Positions 26,408-35,361 of a DNA stretch of 64,000 nt are shown here, piece by piece. Source of the stretch: Donghicola sp041224595 (GTDB lineage: Bacteria; Pseudomonadota; Alphaproteobacteria; Rhodobacterales; Rhodobacteraceae); the NCBI RefSeq assembly GCF_041224595.1, contig NZ_JBGFGN010000103.1, positions 1-64,000 of the forward strand. The letters are read 5' to 3'. The first letter of the stretch is position 1. Each line of letters starts with the position of its first letter. The position numbers and the translations under genes are program-made. The notes under the pieces were generated by a model, which saw only the letters and a list, made by a program, of their open reading frames with translations, was not told where the DNA came from and searched no databases.

Positions 26408-27247
26408 GTGGACAGTTCTTATCATTACGGCGCCATGCGCAGGGCGATTGATCTGATCGACAGCGCCGAGGGACCCTTGACCCTAGAGGGACTGGCCGAA
26501 CGGATGGACATGAGCCCCGCGCACTTCCAGCGGCTGTTTTCGGCGTGGGTCGGCATTTCGCCCAAACGCTACCAGCAGTACCTGCAACTGGGTCAGGCCA
26601 AACGGATGCTGTCAGAGCGCATGACAACGCTGGCGGTCGCAGACGAGGTCGGCCTGTCCGGGTCCAGCCGTCTGCATGATCTGTTCGTCCGGTGGGAGGC
26701 CATGAGCCCCGGTGATTTCGCCCGTGGCGGCGAGGGGCTGGTGATTGAATGGGACTGGTTCGACAGCCCCTTTGGCCCCGCGCTGGTCATGGGGACAGAG
26801 CGTGGCATTTGCGGGCTGGCCTTCGGGTCCGAGATGGGGCGCGACGTGGCCTTTGACGATCTGGCGAAGCGCTGGCCCAAAGCGCAGTTTGTACAAAGCA
26901 GCGACAGAATCGCCCCCCTCTTCGACGCTGCCATGGCGGGCCGCGGGGAAACGCGCCTTCACATGATCGGAGCCCCCTTCCAGATTAAAGTCTGGGAAGC
27001 CTTGCTGAACATCCCCGAAGGCCACGTAACAACCTACTCCGAAATCGCGACCCGCGTGGGGTCGCCAAAAGCGGTTCGCGCTGTGGGCACCGCCGTGGGC
27101 CGGAACCCCATCAGCTATTTGATCCCATGCCACCGCGCCCTGCGCAAAAGCGGCGAGTTGGGAGGCTATCACTGGGGCCTGCCTGTCAAACGCGCCATGC
27201 TGGCATACGAGTCCGCGCGGGCTGACGCAAATATAGCGGAAAAGTGA
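26408..27247 (+). CDS. Ada-like protein: AraC-type HTH fused to O6-methylguanine-DNA methyltransferase
   Basis: This 279-aa protein carries an AraC helix-turn-helix region (residues 10-105, with MDMSPAHFQRLF and LADEVG-like turns) followed by the suicide methyltransferase domain. The methyl acceptor is in LIPCHRALR near residue 246, and VWEALLNIPEGHVTTY near 195-210 is conserved. The N-terminal Ada zinc domain that senses methylphosphotriesters is absent. The GTG at 26408 is chosen because AGGAGG lies seven bases before it; an ATG 36 codons upstream is less likely. Confidence 0.92.
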   Translation: MDSSYHYGAMRRAIDLIDSAEGPLTLEGLAERMDMSPAHFQRLFSAWVGISPKRYQQYLQLGQAKRMLSERMTTLAVADEVGLSGSSRLHDLFVRWEAMSPGDFARGGEGLVIEWDWFDSPFGPALVMGTERGICGLAFGSEMGRDVAFDDLAKRWPKAQFVQSSDRIAPLFDAAMAGRGETRLHMIGAPFQIKVWEALLNIPEGHVTTYSEIATRVGSPKAVRAVGTAVGRNPISYLIPCHRALRKSGELGGYHWGLPVKRAMLAYESARADANIAEK

Positions 27248-27354
27248 CGGGCAAAGGCTTGCCTAAACACCTTCATGAAACTTTCCTGCGCCTCTGGCAT
27301 TAGGATATAGACAGATCAAAAGGGCGTATCGCCCGTGAAGGAAGAGGCACTGCC

Positions 27355-28035
27355 ATGAAGAACCGCATTATTATCGCAACCGCAATGACCGCTCTGATGG
27401 GCTTGTCGGCATGTACCGATCCCGCCTACCTGAACAGCGGTGGCGGCTATCAGGACCCCAATGCCCGTGCCAAGCAAGGCGCGCTGGCGGGCGCGGCGAT
27501 CGGTGGTCTGGCGGGTGCGATCACCGGCGGCGACGACCGTTCGGACAAACTGCGCGGTGCAGCCATCGGCGCGGCACTGGGTGCCGGCGCAGGTGCCATC
27601 ATCGGCAACCAGCTGGACAAGCAGGCGGCTGAGCTCCGTAACAGCATGAACAACAGCGCGATCGACGTGACCAACACCGGTGACCGTCTGGTTGTGACCA
27701 TGCCCCAGAGCATCCTGTTTGCAACCGACAGCACCGCCGTCAGCGGCGCACTGCGTGGCGATCTGGCCGCTCTGGCAAACAACCTGAACAGCTACCCCAA
27801 CTCGCGCGTGCAGGTCATCGGTCACACCGACAACGTGGGCGACGCAGGCTACAACCAAGACCTTTCGCAGCGCCGCGCATCGGCAGTTGCAGACGTGCTC
27901 TTCCAGAACGGCGTGTCCTACAGCCGCGTGTCGACCATTGGCCGCGGCGAAGATGCACCGATCGCGACCAACCTGACCCCCGAGGGCCGCGCAGCGAACC
28001 GCCGCGTCGAAATCGTCATCATCCCGAACAACTGA
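27355..28035 (+). CDS. OmpA family outer-membrane lipoprotein (YiaD-like)
   Basis: This 226-aa lipoprotein has a signal ending in GLSAC (lipobox L-S-A-C, Cys20). A glycine- and alanine-rich zipper-like segment at residues 43-85 is followed by the OmpA C-terminal domain at 110-225 with VQVIGHTDNVGDAGYNQDLS and RRASAVADVL, which binds peptidoglycan. It would anchor the outer membrane to the wall and is matured by Lgt. GGAAGAGG precedes the ATG. It is monocistronic with its own terminator. Confidence 0.93.
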   Translation: MKNRIIIATAMTALMGLSACTDPAYLNSGGGYQDPNARAKQGALAGAAIGGLAGAITGGDDRSDKLRGAAIGAALGAGAGAIIGNQLDKQAAELRNSMNNSAIDVTNTGDRLVVTMPQSILFATDSTAVSGALRGDLAALANNLNSYPNSRVQVIGHTDNVGDAGYNQDLSQRRASAVADVLFQNGVSYSRVSTIGRGEDAPIATNLTPEGRAANRRVEIVIIPNN

Positions 28036-28064
28036 TAGGCTACTTCGCCTGTCGATTTTCAAAG

Positions 28065-28092
28065 CGCCCGGCCAATTTGGTCGGGCGTTTTT
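28065..28092 (+). terminator. Rho-independent terminator of the OmpA-like gene
   Basis: CGCCCGGCC pairs with GGTCGGGCG across AATTT, and five T residues follow, 30 bp after the stop. Confidence 0.88.
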
Positions 28093-28207
28093 GCGTTGGT
28101 CTTCGCCTATGCGTCAGAGCGCTGAACCCCTGCGAAAATTGATCTGGAGCGGCGCATCACTCGGCCTATCTATAGGAGGAAACGTATTTTAATTCAGAGG
28201 CTTCCCA

Positions 28208-28753
28208 ATGTCCGATTCCACAATTCTTTTGCTGTCCGGCTCTCTGCGCAAGGGCTCTTACAACCGTATGCTTTTGGCCGAGGCCAAGCGCGTTTATGGC
28301 GATGCGACCTTCCTTGAAGGCGACCTGAAGCTGCCCCTCTATGATGGGGACGACGAAGAGGCGAACGGCGTGCCAGACGCCGTCACGACACTGGCTGATC
28401 AGATCGCACAGGCCGATGCGGTCATCCTGTCCTCGCCCGAATACAACAAAGGGATCACTGGCGTACTGAAGAACGCGCTCGACTGGCTGAGCCGCACCAA
28501 GACAAATCCGCTTGCCGATAAACCGGTGCTGGTGATGTCCGCAAACATGGGCCGCACGGGCGGCGAGTCTGGCCAACTGATGACCCGCACCTGCTTGGTT
28601 CCCCACCAAGCCCGCATCATCCCCGGCCCCCTGCTGACCATCGCCCAAGCGCATGAAGCGTTTGACGACGAAGGGCACTTGAAGAACGAGATGTCTCAGA
28701 AGATGCTGTCGGGGCTGATTGATCGCCTGAAAAAGGAAATCGCCCTTGGCTAA
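28208..28753 (+). CDS. NADPH-dependent FMN reductase
   Basis: This 181-aa flavodoxin-fold protein has the FMN-phosphate loop LSGSLRKGSYNRML at residues 9-22 and SSPEYNKGITGVLKNALDWLSR near 76-97, both diagnostic of the NAD(P)H:FMN/quinone reductase family. The physiological acceptor may be a quinone, a metal or an azo compound. GAGG lies eight bases before the ATG. It overlaps the next gene by 8 bp. Confidence 0.9.
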   Translation: MSDSTILLLSGSLRKGSYNRMLLAEAKRVYGDATFLEGDLKLPLYDGDDEEANGVPDAVTTLADQIAQADAVILSSPEYNKGITGVLKNALDWLSRTKTNPLADKPVLVMSANMGRTGGESGQLMTRTCLVPHQARIIPGPLLTIAQAHEAFDDEGHLKNEMSQKMLSGLIDRLKKEIALG

Positions 28754-29534
28754 CGCCACCACCCTGACCGATATTATGGACCCCGCCCGCGCTCAGGCGT
28801 TGGCGGCAAGTCTGGGGATGCCCGACATCGCGGAAACCATGCCGCCCTTCTTTCATCAGATCTACTTCTGGGATCCGGTCGAGAATGCGGGGCTTGGGCG
28901 TGATGGGCATCCCAAAGTCGGACAGGGCATTATGCCTGACATGGGACTGCCGCGTCGGATGTGGGCGGGCGGCCGGCTCGAATTTCACGCTCCGGTGCAC
29001 CTTGGGCAAACCGCCGAGAAAACAACAGCTGTAGACAAGACCGCGCACAAACAGGGGCGCTCTGGTCCCTTAGGGTTTGTCACCCTCCGCCACGACATCC
29101 GCCAGAATAACAAGCTTTGTGTCACAGAGTATCAGGACATCGTCTACCTGAACGACCCTGAGCCGGACGCGCGTCCCGCGACACCGCCGATGGCGCGCGA
29201 TGACGGCGAGATCCTGCTGGAACGCAGTTTCTCTAGCACCGATCTGTTTCGCTATTCGGCGCTGACCTTCAACGGTCACCGTATTCACTATGATCTGGAC
29301 TACTGCCGGGAGGTGGAGGGCTATGACGGGCTTGTGGTTCACGGCCCGCTGTTGGCGCAATTGCTGATGCTGCTGGCCGAGCGCGCTCTTGGTCCCCTGA
29401 CATCATTTGAGTTCCGCGCCACGGCCCCTGCCCTGCATGGTGAACACATCGCCTTTTGCCTTGGGACCGATGGCGCAATGTGGGTACGCGGACCAGACGG
29501 ACGCCAATGCATGCAAGCCGTAGCCCGCATCTAG
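28746..29534 (+). CDS. HTD2-like acyl dehydratase (mesaconyl-C4-CoA hydratase-type, hot-dog fold)
   Basis: This 262-aa double hot-dog protein starts with TTG at 28746, inside the end of the FMN reductase gene, with AAGGA upstream; the first ATG would cut ten residues. The N-terminal half has WAGGRLEFHAPVHLG near residues 74-88. The C-terminal half has the dehydratase segment RYSALTFNGHRIHYDLDY near 168-185 followed by VHGPLLAQLL. It resembles mitochondrial-type 3-hydroxyacyl dehydratase (HTD2) and mesaconyl-C4-CoA hydratase; which substrate it uses is not clear. It converges on a hydrolase gene with a 4-bp overlap. Confidence 0.82.
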   Translation: MANATTLTDIMDPARAQALAASLGMPDIAETMPPFFHQIYFWDPVENAGLGRDGHPKVGQGIMPDMGLPRRMWAGGRLEFHAPVHLGQTAEKTTAVDKTAHKQGRSGPLGFVTLRHDIRQNNKLCVTEYQDIVYLNDPEPDARPATPPMARDDGEILLERSFSSTDLFRYSALTFNGHRIHYDLDYCREVEGYDGLVVHGPLLAQLLMLLAERALGPLTSFEFRATAPALHGEHIAFCLGTDGAMWVRGPDGRQCMQAVARI

Positions 29535-30307
29535 GCCAGCAAGAAGTTCAAAAGCTTGCCATTGCGGTCCAGCGCATCGATCACGTCGAAATGGTGCCGC
29601 CCATCCGCAATCTCGAGCCCACAGTCCCAAACCCGCGCGAGCTTGGCCGCTTGTTCGATAAATGCGGGGCGCTCTGCTCCGCCAACCCAGACAGTGACGG
29701 GCACATCCGGCTTGGCCAAGGCGACGGGGCTCTCTCGCAGAGCTTCATCCGCATCAATCCGTAGGATTTCGTTCATTGAGGTATGCATCAGTGGCTCTAA
29801 GTCCGCCACGGGCGAAATCGGAACGACCCGCCGGATACGGTGCATGACGCTCGCAGGTAGCAAACCCGCTGCGGCGCGCGCCACCAGATGCCCGCCCGCA
29901 CTATGTCCTGTCAGAACCAGCGGTCCTTTTGACGTCTCGGCTATTTGGGTGACGACTGATGCAATCTCTGCCCCGATCTCGGCAATGCGCGCTTCGGGAC
30001 ATAGGGTGTAGCTTGGCATCACCACGGCCCACCCGCGCGCGACAGCGCCAGACGCCAGATGCGACCACGTGGACTTGTCAAAGGCCTTCCAATAGCCGCC
30101 GTGGACAAAGATCAGTGTGCCCTGCGCAGGACCATCGGGCAAAAATAGATCGTACTTCTGGCGCGCACCCTCGCCGTAGGGCCGATCCAGCCGCGACAAA
30201 CCCGAATGCGCGATCCGAAACGCCTCTGCCTGCGCATTCCATCGCGCGGGAAAGGAACTTCCGTCCGGAATAAACGCTGTGTTCTCGTATGCACGATCCA
30301 AGTTCAT
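29531..30307 (-). CDS. Alpha/beta hydrolase, arylformamidase-like
   Basis: This 258-aa alpha/beta hydrolase has the HGGYWKAFDKSTWSHLA oxyanion stretch near residues 72-88, typical of kynurenine formamidase-like enzymes, the nucleophile motif TGHSAGGH near 135-142, and a late His in RHHFDVID. The ATG at 30307 is chosen because AGGAG lies eight bases upstream. It may hydrolyse N-formylkynurenine or another small ester or amide; no kynurenine genes are nearby. It is divergent from gabD. Confidence 0.85.
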   Translation of the reverse strand: MNLDRAYENTAFIPDGSSFPARWNAQAEAFRIAHSGLSRLDRPYGEGARQKYDLFLPDGPAQGTLIFVHGGYWKAFDKSTWSHLASGAVARGWAVVMPSYTLCPEARIAEIGAEIASVVTQIAETSKGPLVLTGHSAGGHLVARAAAGLLPASVMHRIRRVVPISPVADLEPLMHTSMNEILRIDADEALRESPVALAKPDVPVTVWVGGAERPAFIEQAAKLARVWDCGLEIADGRHHFDVIDALDRNGKLLNFLLA

Positions 30308-30398
30308 ACCTGACACTCCTGTTCGCTGGACAAGTGTAGCGAGGCCTGCTTCTGCTATGCCAGCGGAAAATGAAATACGAATGCCAACGGAGGCTCTT

Positions 30399-31868
30399 AT
30401 GACCACATCGCCCCTCTCCGAACTTCTGGCGGATCCCAGCCTGATTGCCACCCAAGCCTATATGGCCGGAGACTGGGTGCACGGCGCAGGCGGTCAATTC
30501 GAAGTGACCAACCCCGCCACCGGCGAAGTATTGGCAATGGTCGCCGACGTGACCCGCGAACAAACCGCCGACGCCGTCGAAAAAGGCCGCCTCGCCCAAA
30601 AGGAATGGGCCGCCCGCACCGCCAAGGACCGCTCGAATGTGATGCGCGCGTGGTTCAATCTGATCATGGAAAACCAAGAAGACCTGGCCAAGATCATGAC
30701 CGCCGAGCAAGGCAAGCCCTTGGCCGAGGCGCGAGGCGAGATCAGTTATGGCGCCAGCTTCATCGAATTCTACGCCGAAGAGGCCAAGCGCATTCTGGGT
30801 GAGATCATCCCCGGCCACCAGCCCGACAAGCGCATCCACGTGCTCAAGCAGCCCATCGGTGTCGTTGGCTCGATCACGCCTTGGAACTTCCCCACCGCGA
30901 TGATCACTCGCAAGTGCGGCCCCGCCATCGCGGCGGGCTGTTCGTTCGTTGCGCGCCCCGCCTCGGAAACCCCGCTTTCGGCGCTGGCTCTGGCCGTATT
31001 GGCCGAACGTGCGGGACTACCCAAGGGCATCCTGTCGATCCTGCCCGCCTCGGACGCCGCTGGCATCGGTCAGGAATTCTGCGAGAACCCGAGCGTGCGC
31101 AAGCTGACCTTTACCGGCTCGACCGGCGTGGGCCGCATTCTGCTGCGTCAGGCCGCCGATCAGGTCATGAAGTGCAGCATGGAGCTGGGGGGCAACGCGC
31201 CCTTTATTGTCTTTGACGACGCCGATCTGGACGCCGCGGTCGAGGGCGCGATCGCCTGCAAGTTCCGCAACAACGGCCAGACCTGCGTCTGCGCGAACCG
31301 CATCTATGTGCAGGGCGGCGTGTACGACGCCTTTGCCGAGAAACTGCGCGCCAAGGTCGCCGCGATGAAGGTTGGCAATGGTCTGGAAGACGGCACCGAT
31401 CTGGGCCCGCTGATCACCGAAAAGGCCGTGGAAAAGGTCGAAGACCACCTGCAGGACGCCGTATCCAAGGGCGCGACCGTGATCCTTGGGGGCAAGCCCC
31501 ACGAAAAAGGTGGCACCTTCTACGAGCCGACAATCGTGACCGGCGTGACTCAGGACATGAAGGTGTCGAAAGAGGAAACCTTTGGCCCCTTCGCACCCCT
31601 CTTCCGCTTTAGCGATGTGGATGACGTGATCGAAATGGCGAACGACACCATCTTTGGCCTCGCCGCCTATTTCTACGCCAAGGACCTAAGCCGCGTGCAC
31701 AAGGTTTCCGAGGCGCTGGAATATGGCATCGTGGGCGTGAACACCGGCATTATCTCGACCGAGCAAGCGCCCTTTGGCGGCGTGAAACAGTCGGGTCTGG
31801 GCCGCGAGGGCAGCCACCACGGTATCGAAGAATATCTCGAGCTGAAATACGTCTGCCTGTCGGTCTAA
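30399..31868 (+). CDS. gabD: Succinate-semialdehyde dehydrogenase
   Basis: This 489-aa aldehyde dehydrogenase is of the GabD type, oxidising succinate semialdehyde to succinate with NAD(P)+. The motifs are complete: PIGVVGSITPWNFPTAM near residues 150-166, FTGSTGVGR near 240, MELGGNAPF with the catalytic Glu near 262, and GQTCVCANR with the catalytic Cys near 297. GGAGG lies five to six bases before the ATG. Related semialdehyde substrates are possible. Its end overlaps the LysR gene by 4 bp. Confidence 0.92.
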   Translation: MTTSPLSELLADPSLIATQAYMAGDWVHGAGGQFEVTNPATGEVLAMVADVTREQTADAVEKGRLAQKEWAARTAKDRSNVMRAWFNLIMENQEDLAKIMTAEQGKPLAEARGEISYGASFIEFYAEEAKRILGEIIPGHQPDKRIHVLKQPIGVVGSITPWNFPTAMITRKCGPAIAAGCSFVARPASETPLSALALAVLAERAGLPKGILSILPASDAAGIGQEFCENPSVRKLTFTGSTGVGRILLRQAADQVMKCSMELGGNAPFIVFDDADLDAAVEGAIACKFRNNGQTCVCANRIYVQGGVYDAFAEKLRAKVAAMKVGNGLEDGTDLGPLITEKAVEKVEDHLQDAVSKGATVILGGKPHEKGGTFYEPTIVTGVTQDMKVSKEETFGPFAPLFRFSDVDDVIEMANDTIFGLAAYFYAKDLSRVHKVSEALEYGIVGVNTGIISTEQAPFGGVKQSGLGREGSHHGIEEYLELKYVCLSV

Positions 31869-32761
31869 CCCAGCAGGCGCGGCACCTCAGCCGCCAGTAG
31901 ATCAAAGACCAGCCGGATTTTTCGGCTGGTCTGCAGCTCTTTGTGAGCGACCAGCCAGACGGGATAAGAGATCGGGTCCAGCCCGCAATCGACCCGCGCC
32001 ATGTCTCGCGTTGAGTCCCCAAGCCACACCGGAACGATCCCCACGCCGAGCCCTTGCTTGGCCATTTCCCAATGCACCAGATGATCACTGGTTTGATAGG
32101 GGAAGTTCTGCGTGGTCACCCCCAGCCCCATCTTATTCAGTCCACCGATCAAGCGGTCGTTATGCTCCATCCCGATGAAGCTGGCGCGCTGCAGGTTGCC
32201 TTCGTCCCGCAGGTCCCCCAGCTTTTCCGCGTAATCCTCGGTCGAGAAGAGGTATCCGTAATCCTCGGTAATTTTGCGGGCGATCAGGGTATCGCCCTCG
32301 GGCGGCGCATTGCGCAGGGCGATGTCTGCCTCACGCCGTTGCAGGTCCGAAATATCGTTCTTGGCCACGATCTCGACCGTCAAATCAGGCGCTTTCTGGC
32401 GGATCAGCGGCAAGATGGGCGGCAGCAGATAAGCCGCGTAAATCTCGCTGGCAGTGATGCGGATTGTGCCCTCAATGGACTGGGATTTGCCCGTGGCGGT
32501 CAAAGACAAACTGCCTGCCGCCTCGGCCATTGCGCGGACATGAGCCAGAAGACTGTCACCGGACTCTGTCAGCTCCAGCCCACGCCCCACGCGGTCGAAC
32601 AGGGCAATCCCCAACTCGTCCTCAAGAGCAGCCACCTGACGCCCCAAAGTCGGCTGCGTCATGCCCAAAGCGCGGGCGGCAGCGGACAAAGAGCCCTCTT
32701 CTGCGGTGACCAAAAACGCTCTTGCGTGGTTCCAGTCAAATTTTACGCGGGTCCAATCCAT
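31865..32761 (-). CDS. LysR family transcriptional regulator
   Basis: This 298-aa regulator has a winged HTH at residues 7-65 (WNHARAFLVTAEEGSLSAAA then LGMTQPTLGRQVAALE) and a substrate-binding domain from about 95 to 295. It is divergent from the quinone oxidoreductase gene, with a 98-bp AT-rich spacer, so it probably controls that gene and itself. The inducer is unknown. Confidence 0.93.
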   Translation of the reverse strand: MDWTRVKFDWNHARAFLVTAEEGSLSAAARALGMTQPTLGRQVAALEDELGIALFDRVGRGLELTESGDSLLAHVRAMAEAAGSLSLTATGKSQSIEGTIRITASEIYAAYLLPPILPLIRQKAPDLTVEIVAKNDISDLQRREADIALRNAPPEGDTLIARKITEDYGYLFSTEDYAEKLGDLRDEGNLQRASFIGMEHNDRLIGGLNKMGLGVTTQNFPYQTSDHLVHWEMAKQGLGVGIVPVWLGDSTRDMARVDCGLDPISYPVWLVAHKELQTSRKIRLVFDLLAAEVPRLLG

Positions 32762-32815
32762 GCGAATCTGTATATGTCCGGTCTGAATTTCGATAATTTT
32801 TTAATGGACCGATTC

Positions 32816-32831
32816 TAGTTAATTTCGACTA
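32816..32831. promoter_or_regulatory. Possible LysR operator
   Basis: TAGT and ACTA arms are separated by 8 bp in the AT-rich spacer between the LysR and oxidoreductase genes. It fits the loose LysR dyad pattern but is short enough to be chance. Confidence 0.25.
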
Positions 32832-32859
32832 AAGATCACACCATTCAGGACATTCTCAG

Positions 32860-33825
32860 ATGAAATCAGTTTCGTACAAATCGTACGGGGCGCCGGATGT
32901 ATTGCGGCTAGAGCTGCGTCCGACCCCCGAACCCAAGGCCAAAGAAATCCAGATCCGCGTTCATGCCAGTGCCGTGACCACCGCAGACTGGCGTCTGCGC
33001 GCGTCGGATTTCCCCGGTGGACTGTGGATCGTGGGACGGTTGATGTTCGGTCTCTTCCGGCCGCGCAAGCCCATCCTCGGGATGACCTTTGCGGGCGAAG
33101 TGACCGAGGTCGGCGCGGGCGTCACCAAGTTCAAAATGGGTCAGAAGGTCTTTGGCTTCTCTGGCGGTGGAGCCCACGCCGAATACCTGACCATCCACGA
33201 GGACCGAGCTCTCGCCGTGATGCCAGAGGGTCTGGACTATGCGGACGCGGCGGCAGTGCCCTTTGGCGGGCTTTGCGCGCTCGTGTTTCTGCGTGATGTG
33301 GCTGAACTGAAAAATGGCCAGCGCATCCTGATCATCGGTGCTACAGGCGGCGTCGGGGCCTATGCCACGCAGATCGCCAAGGGCAAGGGCGCACACGTAA
33401 CTGCCGTATGTGGCAGCACTAGCGAGGAGCTGGCACAATCCCTTGGCGCAGATGAGGTCATCAACTACCACGAAACCGATCCCCTGTCGGGCAAAGACAC
33501 CTATGATGTGATATTCGATTGCGTGGGAGCCAGCTCCTTTGCCACGGCGCAGAATGTGTTGAAGCCGTCAGGACTGTACGTCCCGCTGAATTTCGGCGTG
33601 AGGGAGTTGCGCCAGCTCATGACCCAGAAAAAAGGCGGCAAGCGCATGAAGCTGCACGTCAACGATGACACTGCGGAGGACATGCAGGAACTGACCGCTC
33701 TGATGTCCGAGGGCAAGGTAACCCCCGTTGTCGACCGCGTTTACGATCTGATCGACGTGTTCGAGGCACACAGCCGCGTTCAGACCCGCCATGCGCGCGG
33801 GACGGTCGTCCTGTCTCTTGGCTGA
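32860..33825 (+). CDS. MDR family NAD(P)-dependent quinone oxidoreductase
   Basis: This 321-aa protein has a GroES-like N-terminal domain and the Rossmann loop IIGATGGVGAYATQIAKGKG near residues 151-170. No structural or catalytic zinc ligands are seen, which fits the quinone oxidoreductase branch of the medium-chain dehydrogenases. The substrate is probably a quinone or enal. The divergent LysR gene suggests that it is inducible. Confidence 0.9.
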   Translation: MKSVSYKSYGAPDVLRLELRPTPEPKAKEIQIRVHASAVTTADWRLRASDFPGGLWIVGRLMFGLFRPRKPILGMTFAGEVTEVGAGVTKFKMGQKVFGFSGGGAHAEYLTIHEDRALAVMPEGLDYADAAAVPFGGLCALVFLRDVAELKNGQRILIIGATGGVGAYATQIAKGKGAHVTAVCGSTSEELAQSLGADEVINYHETDPLSGKDTYDVIFDCVGASSFATAQNVLKPSGLYVPLNFGVRELRQLMTQKKGGKRMKLHVNDDTAEDMQELTALMSEGKVTPVVDRVYDLIDVFEAHSRVQTRHARGTVVLSLG

Positions 33826-33835
33826 ACAGCAAAGG

Positions 33836-33856
33836 GGCTCGGCGATCTGCCGAGCC
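33836..33856 (-). terminator. Hairpin between convergent oxidoreductase and hsp20 genes
   Basis: GGCTCGGC/GCCGAGCC forms an 8-bp stem with a 5-nt loop. On the minus strand it is followed by CCTTTGCTG, a weak T-run. It lies midway between the two stops and may serve both. Confidence 0.6.
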
Positions 33857-33882
33857 ACCTGTCATTCACCCTGAACAAGCGG

Positions 33883-34347
33883 TCACGCGTTGGCGTGGCC
33901 TTCGATCGACTGGCCCGCAGGCTTGGTCGATGCGATCTCAATGCGGCGCGGTTTCAGCGCCTCGGGGATTTCCCGTTTCAGGTCGATGTGCAGCATCCCA
34001 TCGGTGTGGGTCGCGCCAACGACGCGGACATGATCCGCCAGATGGAAGCGGCGCTCAAACGCGCGGGTCGCAATGCCACGATGCAGGTAGGTGCGCGGGG
34101 TCTCTTCGTCGCCCTTGCGGGCCGAGACAACCAACGCCTTTTCCTTGACCTCGACACTCAGATCCTCTGCGCCGAAGCCGGCAACAGCGATTGAGATGCG
34201 GTAGGCATCGTCGGCAGTTTTTTCGATGTTATAGGGGGGGTAGGTCGGCTGCGGGGCGTCATTCGCCAGAACCCGGTCCATCAGGTCCGCAATTTGGTCA
34301 AAACCGACAGTGGCCCGATACAGGGGGGCCAGATCAAAGTTACGCAT
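33883..34347 (-). CDS. Hsp20 family small heat-shock protein, second of two
   Basis: This 154-aa holdase shares its layout with the protein at 9989: an N-terminal FDLAPLYRATVGFDQIADLMDR, the YPPYNIEKTADDAYRISIAVAGF start of the alpha-crystallin domain near residues 38-60, and GMLHIDLKREIPEALKPR near 118-135, with a longer tail ending EGHANA. GGAGGA precedes the ATG. It is monocistronic, with no DUF1150 partner. An RpoH-like promoter lies upstream. Confidence 0.95.
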   Translation of the reverse strand: MRNFDLAPLYRATVGFDQIADLMDRVLANDAPQPTYPPYNIEKTADDAYRISIAVAGFGAEDLSVEVKEKALVVSARKGDEETPRTYLHRGIATRAFERRFHLADHVRVVGATHTDGMLHIDLKREIPEALKPRRIEIASTKPAGQSIEGHANA

Positions 34348-34442
34348 GTCATCCTCCGTAAAGCGATAACTGTGTTGCTGTGCCTTCCGTCATGGACAGG
34401 CAGGGGTGGGCGTGGACCCCATCATGGGCATCCACACAACAC

Positions 34443-34472
34443 AATTTGGGAAGGGCTGATCAGGCTTTCAAG
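34443..34472 (-). promoter_or_regulatory. Candidate RpoH promoter of the second hsp20 gene
   Basis: On the minus strand CTTGAA (34467-34472) is followed after 16 bp by CCCAAATT (34443-34450), a good match to sigma-32 promoters. The leader would be about 90 nt and contains a GGATG-CCC/GGGG-TCC hairpin. Confidence 0.6.
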
Positions 34473-34476
34473 AGGG

Positions 34477-35298
34477 TCAGGGGCGAATGAATTTCGCGCC
34501 TGTGCCATTGCTATGCGTGTTCTGTCCGACGATCACATGGCGCGGCCCTTTGGCCCCCATCGTGTTGCGGACGTTGTCCATCTCCAGCTCTGCGCGGAGC
34601 TCGCGATAGGCCAAAGACAGGTCAGATCCCAATGCAACAGGATCGCCATTCACCTCGGCCTTGGCTGCGACGACTGACACAATTTTCGCACCATACGGCG
34701 TAATCTGGAAAATGGGCGCCCCAGAGGACCCGAAGTCCACATCACACGACAGGACGATCACGCCATCCTGCACGGACATCACGTTGCATACCTCTTGGAG
34801 AGAGGGCGCTTCGGCTCTGTCATAGGCGTAAGACACCACGCCGACCTCGGCACCGCGGTGCGGGAGAGGCGCAGTCGGGAAGGGCGTCACCTGTGTGTTT
34901 CGGATCGGCTGGACCAACTCAAGCAACGCCAGGTCCAGACGCACGCGCTCCGGGCCTTCGCTGCGATCGTAGCGATAAGAGGGATGGGTCACCGCACGGC
35001 GTATGCCGCGATAGGCCAGCGCCCGGCCATTCCGCCATCCCGCTAGAAACTCCATCTGGTCCAGATCGACGCGCTCACCGGTTTCTTTGTCGAACAGGCA
35101 GTGGGCTGCGGTCAGCACAAGGTCAGGCGCAACAAGGGCACCTGTGCAGAAACCTTTGCCGCCCACGTCCAGACGCCCCACGCCTTCCCAGCCGCGGCTG
35201 TCGACGCCAGTTTCCAGACGACGCAACTCTGTTTCGCTTGCTGCGTCGGCCGCAGTCATTCCGAAACAAAGCGCGATTGCTGCCAGTATGAAGCGCAA
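34477..35298 (-). CDS. Secreted trypsin-like serine protease
   Basis: This 273-aa S1-family protease has a signal peptide (RFILAAIALCFGMTAADA). The triad is present: His in VLTAAHC, Asp in RLDLALLEL, Ser in DFGSSGAPIF, where the usual GDSGGP is changed to GSSGAP. The TTG at 35298 is chosen because GGAGG lies six bases before it and the signal peptide starts there; an upstream TTG would add 17 charged residues. It ends just before the -35 box of the second hsp20 promoter, which may hint at a stress link, but this is only position. Confidence 0.85.
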   Translation of the reverse strand: MRFILAAIALCFGMTAADAASETELRRLETGVDSRGWEGVGRLDVGGKGFCTGALVAPDLVLTAAHCLFDKETGERVDLDQMEFLAGWRNGRALAYRGIRRAVTHPSYRYDRSEGPERVRLDLALLELVQPIRNTQVTPFPTAPLPHRGAEVGVVSYAYDRAEAPSLQEVCNVMSVQDGVIVLSCDVDFGSSGAPIFQITPYGAKIVSVVAAKAEVNGDPVALGSDLSLAYRELRAELEMDNVRNTMGAKGPRHVIVGQNTHSNGTGAKFIRP

Positions 35299-35361
35299 AC
35301 CCAACCTCCACTTACACTCATCTTTCGCAATAATCTCAGGATGAGGCAAAAGTAGGGCGGG

